A stretch of DNA of 64,000 bases, from the NCBI RefSeq assembly GCF_009862785.1, contig NZ_WWHU01000001.1:2728001-2792000 (forward strand), given 5' to 3'. The DNA comes from Gordonia sp. SID5947. Its GTDB lineage: Bacteria; Actinomycetota; Actinomycetes; Mycobacteriales; Mycobacteriaceae. This document shows positions 60,919 through 64,000 of the stretch, one piece after another; the stretch's first letter is position 1; each line of letters starts with the position of its first letter. Below the pieces are notes generated by a model that did no database searches, had not been told where the DNA came from, and saw nothing but the letters and a program-made list of their open reading frames with translations. The translations under genes were made by a program, and so were the position numbers.

Positions 60919-60988
60919 GTTCGTCCCCCGGGTATCGCCGAACTCTCCGTACGTTTGTGGAGAATCTGGCGATACCCGGGGGACGAAC
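60919..60988. repeat. Long perfect inverted repeat in convergent gap
   Basis: Two perfect 21-bp arms (60919-60939 starting GTTCGTCCCCCGGG; 60968-60988 ending CCCGGGGGACGAAC) with a 28-base middle that pairs further (TCTCC/GGAGA). Near-symmetry continues outside the arms. It lies between the fadE5-like and SDR genes and would fold as one long hairpin on either strand, acting as a terminator or being a repeated palindromic element. Confidence 0.85.
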
Positions 60989-61016
60989 CCGTTTCGGGAC
61001 AGACGAACCCAGTCGC

Positions 61017-61793
61017 CTACTTCGGTGGCATCCGGATGCCGCCGTCGACGCGGATGACCTCGGCGTTCATGTACGAGTTGGTGATCAGCTCGACGACCAT
61101 CGACGCCAGCTCGTCGGGCTTGCCCAGGCGATGCGGGAAGAGCACGGACTCACCGAGCTTCGCCTTGAAGGCCTCCGACGCCTCACCCTCGCCGTAGATC
61201 GGGGTGTCGATCAGACCGGGCGCGATGGTGTTGACGCGCACGCCCACCGCAGCCAGGTCGCGCGCGACCGGCAGGGTCATGCCGACGACGCCGCCCTTGG
61301 ACGACGAGTACGAGGCCTGGCCGATCTGGCCGTCGAACGCAGCGACCGAGGCCATGTTGACGATGGCGCCACGCTCACCGGATTCCAGCGGCTCGTTGCG
61401 GCTCATCGCGGTTGCGGCCAGGCGAGCGGCGTCGAAGGTGCCGATCAGGTTGATCGCGATGACCTTCTTGTAGGCGTCGAGATCGTGGGCCGAACTGAAT
61501 TCGCCGTCCTTGCCGATGGTGCGCTGGGCCCAGCCGATGCCTGCCGAGTTCACCAGGGCACGCAGCGGGCCGAGTTCGGTGGCCTTGGTGACGGCCGCCT
61601 CGATCTGCGCGGTGTCGGTGACGTCGACACGCACGAAGGCGCCACCGACCTCCTTGGCCAGCGCCTCACCCTTGTCGGCCTGCAGGTCGGCGACGACGAC
61701 CTTGGCCCCCTTGGCCGCCAGCTGGCGAACCGCGGCTTCGCCGATACCCGACGCGCCACCCGTGACAATTGCACTTGCTCCATTGATATCCAC
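61017..61793 (-). CDS. Short-chain dehydrogenase, 3-hydroxyacyl-CoA dehydrogenase type
   Basis: A 258-residue SDR. The NAD-binding motif [11 protein letters not shown] is at residues 11-21, NSAGIG near 88, and the catalytic YSSSK near 165. The C-terminal [13 protein letters not shown] and overall pattern resemble type 2 (HSD10-like) 3-hydroxyacyl-CoA dehydrogenases. That suits its place among beta-oxidation genes (FadE5-like, thiolase). GTG 61793 is preferred; ATG 61838 would add 15 residues of uncertain value. Confidence 0.88.
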   Translation of the reverse strand: MDINGASAIVTGGASGIGEAAVRQLAAKGAKVVVADLQADKGEALAKEVGGAFVRVDVTDTAQIEAAVTKATELGPLRALVNSAGIGWAQRTIGKDGEFSSAHDLDAYKKVIAINLIGTFDAARLAATAMSRNEPLESGERGAIVNMASVAAFDGQIGQASYSSSKGGVVGMTLPVARDLAAVGVRVNTIAPGLIDTPIYGEGEASEAFKAKLGESVLFPHRLGKPDELASMVVELITNSYMNAEVIRVDGGIRMPPK

Positions 61794-61874
61794 GAGGTGG
61801 AGATTACATCGCAGGATGGCATCGCCGACACCCACCACCGAGCGATTGTTCGGTGGTCGTCACCGGCACGGGTG

Positions 61875-63575
61875 TCAGACGCAGGCGACCTCGGGCGCGG
61901 GATCGTATTTGACGGTGCGGGTGTGCCTGCGCACCTCCGCACCGGTCTTCGCGTCGGAGATCACCCGGGTATTCGACGTGGTGAACCCGCGGCTGCCGCT
62001 CGAGGCGATGCAGTCTTCTCCCTTTGCCAGTTTCACCAGCGGCGGATCGGTGTAGGAGTGGCGGTTGCCGGTGATCGACTGCACGTCGACGGTGGTGGTG
62101 CTCCACATCCGGACCGTCACGTCCGACGGCGTCCAGCTGGTCTCGATGTAGACCCCGTGCGGCGTGTTGTTGCGGAAGACGAGGTCGATCGCGCCCTCGA
62201 AGACGGTCGCCTCGCGCGCCTCCGGGTACCGCGAGATGTAATAGGAGTGCTCTGTGTGGTCGACGTCCTCGAGGCCGGCGAAGTACGACGCGTTGTAGAG
62301 CGTCGTCGCGAACTGCGAGATGCCTCCGCCCACCGCTTTTGCCGCGTGCCCGTGGTCGATGATCGTCGAGGTCACGTAGCCCTGCGCGGTCCCGCGGGGA
62401 CCGGTGTAGGTGTTGAGCGAGAACGTCTTGCCCGGCAGGACCAGTGCGCCGTCGACCTCCTCGGCGACGAGGCGGATGTTCTCGCCCGACGCGCTGGTGA
62501 ATCCCGAGGTGGTGAACTCGCCGACCACTTCTCGGACGCCGAGTTTGCGGGCGTCGGCCGTGGACAGACGTGGCGGGACCGGCTTGTAGGCGACCTCGAC
62601 GGACCGTGCATCCGACGGGTCTGAGCCGGTCGACACCGCCGCGATCGAGGCGAAGGTCTTCGTCCAGTCGACCGTCGCCCCGTCGCGGGACGGTACGACG
62701 GTGGGACTGCCCGTCCGCAACGAGAACGTCGCATCGACGGGTTTGCGTTCGGTGCCCGCCAACCGGGGGCCGAGCAGTGCCACGCCCTTCTTCGGGTCGA
62801 TGACCGGCCGCAGTCCGCCCCGGCCGTCGGGACCGAAGGACAGGATCGAGCCGAGCTGTGCGGGCTCCACGCGCACCGTCACGTTGCCGGAACCCTTGAG
62901 CGTGAGTGGCCCCGCGACAGCACGCCTGGCAGGACCGGCGGCCGTCTCGCGGACGACTTCGGCGGAGACCGTCGGATCGAAATCTTCCACCGGCAGGTCG
63001 ATCGGTTGCCGGTAGAGCCACTTCTCGGCCAGGGTGTCCGCGGCGGCGTCGCGTGCGACGCGTTCGCCCGCGACCGGCATGACCTCGACGGGAGTGGCGC
63101 CCTCGTAGCGGACCCCACCCTCGACGGCCGCCTTCTCGAGCGTGGGCTGCTGCTCGTCGAGCGTGCTGTCGAGGGCCGCCCGATCGATGTGCACGACCGG
63201 ATCGACCGTGTGCGACATGCCGGCCAGGGCCGCCAGCCGCGTGAACGGATTCTTCGGCTGTTCCATCAGCCGGTCGACGGTCGCATCCGGATCGAAGGTG
63301 AGCCCGAGAGAGTCAGAGCCGACCATCGCGGTGCCCGACGCCGTCCGTAGCCAGACCGGCTCGGTGGTGCGGGCCGACAGTTCGTCGATGACCCCCTGGA
63401 CCTCGTCGCGGTCGAGATGTCCCGCGGGCAAACCGGCCACCACGGCACCACGCGCGGTGGTGTCCTTGGTCAGGAGAAGATCCGTGGCGAGCACCACACC
63501 GGTGACCGCGAGCACGCCGACCACGATGCGCACCGCGGTACGCGCGACCGGAAACCTGCTCACGACAACAACCAT
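61875..63575 (-). CDS. VanW-family envelope protein with PG-binding domain
   Basis: A 566-residue membrane-anchored protein. One N-terminal span (about 13-33) is followed by a repeated outer region resembling the peptidoglycan-binding_4 domain (AVVAGLPAGHLDRDEVQGVI; LTLKGSGNVTVRVEPAQLGS). The VanW domain (about 350-500) has GFTSASGENIRLVAEEVDGA, PGKTFSLN and GGGISQFATTLYNASYFAGL. VanW occurs in some vancomycin-resistance clusters but is widespread as a wall protein of unknown activity. The start is ATG 63575. Confidence 0.9.
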   Translation of the reverse strand: MVVVVSRFPVARTAVRIVVGVLAVTGVVLATDLLLTKDTTARGAVVAGLPAGHLDRDEVQGVIDELSARTTEPVWLRTASGTAMVGSDSLGLTFDPDATVDRLMEQPKNPFTRLAALAGMSHTVDPVVHIDRAALDSTLDEQQPTLEKAAVEGGVRYEGATPVEVMPVAGERVARDAAADTLAEKWLYRQPIDLPVEDFDPTVSAEVVRETAAGPARRAVAGPLTLKGSGNVTVRVEPAQLGSILSFGPDGRGGLRPVIDPKKGVALLGPRLAGTERKPVDATFSLRTGSPTVVPSRDGATVDWTKTFASIAAVSTGSDPSDARSVEVAYKPVPPRLSTADARKLGVREVVGEFTTSGFTSASGENIRLVAEEVDGALVLPGKTFSLNTYTGPRGTAQGYVTSTIIDHGHAAKAVGGGISQFATTLYNASYFAGLEDVDHTEHSYYISRYPEAREATVFEGAIDLVFRNNTPHGVYIETSWTPSDVTVRMWSTTTVDVQSITGNRHSYTDPPLVKLAKGEDCIASSGSRGFTTSNTRVISDAKTGAEVRRHTRTVKYDPAPEVACV

Positions 63576-63629
63576 ATGTGGACGACGACCAAAGGGTGGT
63601 GGCGAAGGGCGCCGAAAAAAGTAGGCGCC

Positions 63630-63670
63630 CCGGCCGAGCTGCCGGGTCGGGGGTCTGGCAGCTCAGCCGG
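63630..63670 (-). terminator. Rho-independent-like terminator of the thiolase gene
   Basis: A 14-bp stem with one mismatch (63630-63643 with 63657-63670), loop 13. On the minus strand it is followed within about 10 bases by TTTTTT. It lies about 100 bases after the thiolase stop. Confidence 0.7.
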
Positions 63671-63767
63671 AGCTACTCGTATATCTACGCTACTTTCCGC
63701 GGCGTTACACCGATCCGAGAATTTTTTTCGACGAGCGTGACCGGATCGATGTCCGAGCCCCTCGGAC

Positions 63768-64000
63768 CTACCCTTCGACGATGGCCGTGACGCCCTGACC
63801 ACCGGCTGCGCAGATCGAGACCAGCGCGCGACCGCCGCCGTTCTCCTTGATCGTCTTGGCTGCCTGCGCGATGATCCGGCCGCCGGTCGCCGCGAACGGG
63901 TGTCCCGCGGCAAGCGACGAGCCGTGGACGTTGAGTTTGGCGCGGTCGATCGCACCGAGCGCGTTGTCGAGGCCGAGGCGCTCCTTGCAGTACGCGTCGG
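63768..64000 (-). CDS. Thiolase (acetyl-CoA acyltransferase), C-terminal part, cut by window edge
   Basis: The last 77 codons of a thiolase reading in from the right edge on the minus strand. The segment NVHGSSLAAGHPFAATGGRI carries the catalytic His (GHP), and SICAAGGQGVTAIVEG carries the second catalytic Cys, followed by the stop at 63768-63770. Thiolases cleave 3-ketoacyl-CoA in beta-oxidation, which fits the dehydrogenases nearby. FadA2 lies near FadE5 in M. tuberculosis, so a FadA2-like enzyme is plausible. The N-terminal half is outside the window. Confidence 0.92.
   Translation of the reverse strand, partial: DAYCKERLGLDNALGAIDRAKLNVHGSSLAAGHPFAATGGRIIAQAAKTIKENGGGRALVSICAAGGQGVTAIVEG

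Noticed and set aside
61804..63021. A 405-codon minus-strand frame overlapping the VanW gene
   Set aside because: It is out of frame with the VanW and peptidoglycan-binding motifs, very Arg-rich and has no domain.

Overview
The window is GC-rich (roughly two thirds G+C by eye) and gene-dense. It reads as chromosome from a mycolic-acid actinobacterium (Mycobacteriales). Gordonia is my best guess, but no rRNA or marker gene is present to settle it. The pointers are a mycobactin-type siderophore locus, an exochelin-type formyltransferase, IdeR-like iron boxes, ergothioneine genes, a FadE5-type acyl-CoA dehydrogenase and a DUF4185 secreted protein.

Region 1 (1-34.4 kb) is an iron-acquisition superlocus. 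On the minus strand lie a salicylate synthase (mbtI), mbtB, the N-hydroxylase mbtG, a type II thioesterase (mbtT), a ketosynthase (mbtC), an AT-KR-ACP polyketide synthase (mbtD), an iron-regulated membrane-anchored MTB12-like protein and the first part of a further NRPS cut by the left edge. The salicyl-AMP ligase mbtA and the acyltransferase mbtK are on the plus strand. Beside this lies a second siderophore unit: an N-hydroxyornithine formyltransferase coupled to an FtsX-type permease, and, divergently, a dimodular NRPS (C-A-PCP-E-C-A-PCP-TE) overlapping a heterodimeric ABC exporter. A siderophore-interacting reductase closes the locus. Seven IdeR/DtxR-like boxes sit in the promoters. The likely logic is that salicylate, hydroxylated and acylated lysine, and a short polyketide make a mycobactin-like molecule, while a formyl-hydroxamate dipeptide-type molecule comes from the second NRPS.

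Region 2 (34.4-48.4 kb) holds a small acetyltransferase, a TPP riboswitch with thiC-thiD, an intergenic block of 21-bp repeats, a peptide ABC importer (dppB-C-DF-A order), a HAD phosphatase, a SHOCT-domain membrane protein, egtB-egtD for ergothioneine and an HTH/Clp-N protein with twin operators on a leaderless promoter. Region 3 (48.4-64 kb) is mostly housekeeping and envelope genes: DUF5709, a Pro-rich membrane protein, HdeD-like, a thioesterase, DUF4185, DUF305/DUF6153, PAP2, an endonuclease IV-like protein, a TetR/EamA pair, FadE5, an SDR, a VanW protein and a thiolase cut by the right edge.

Eight frameshifts in six otherwise intact-looking genes are each explained by one missing base, almost all in short G or C runs. 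I treat these genes as single CDSs and suspect sequence error rather than pseudogenes. Several convergent gene pairs are separated by long perfect hairpins.
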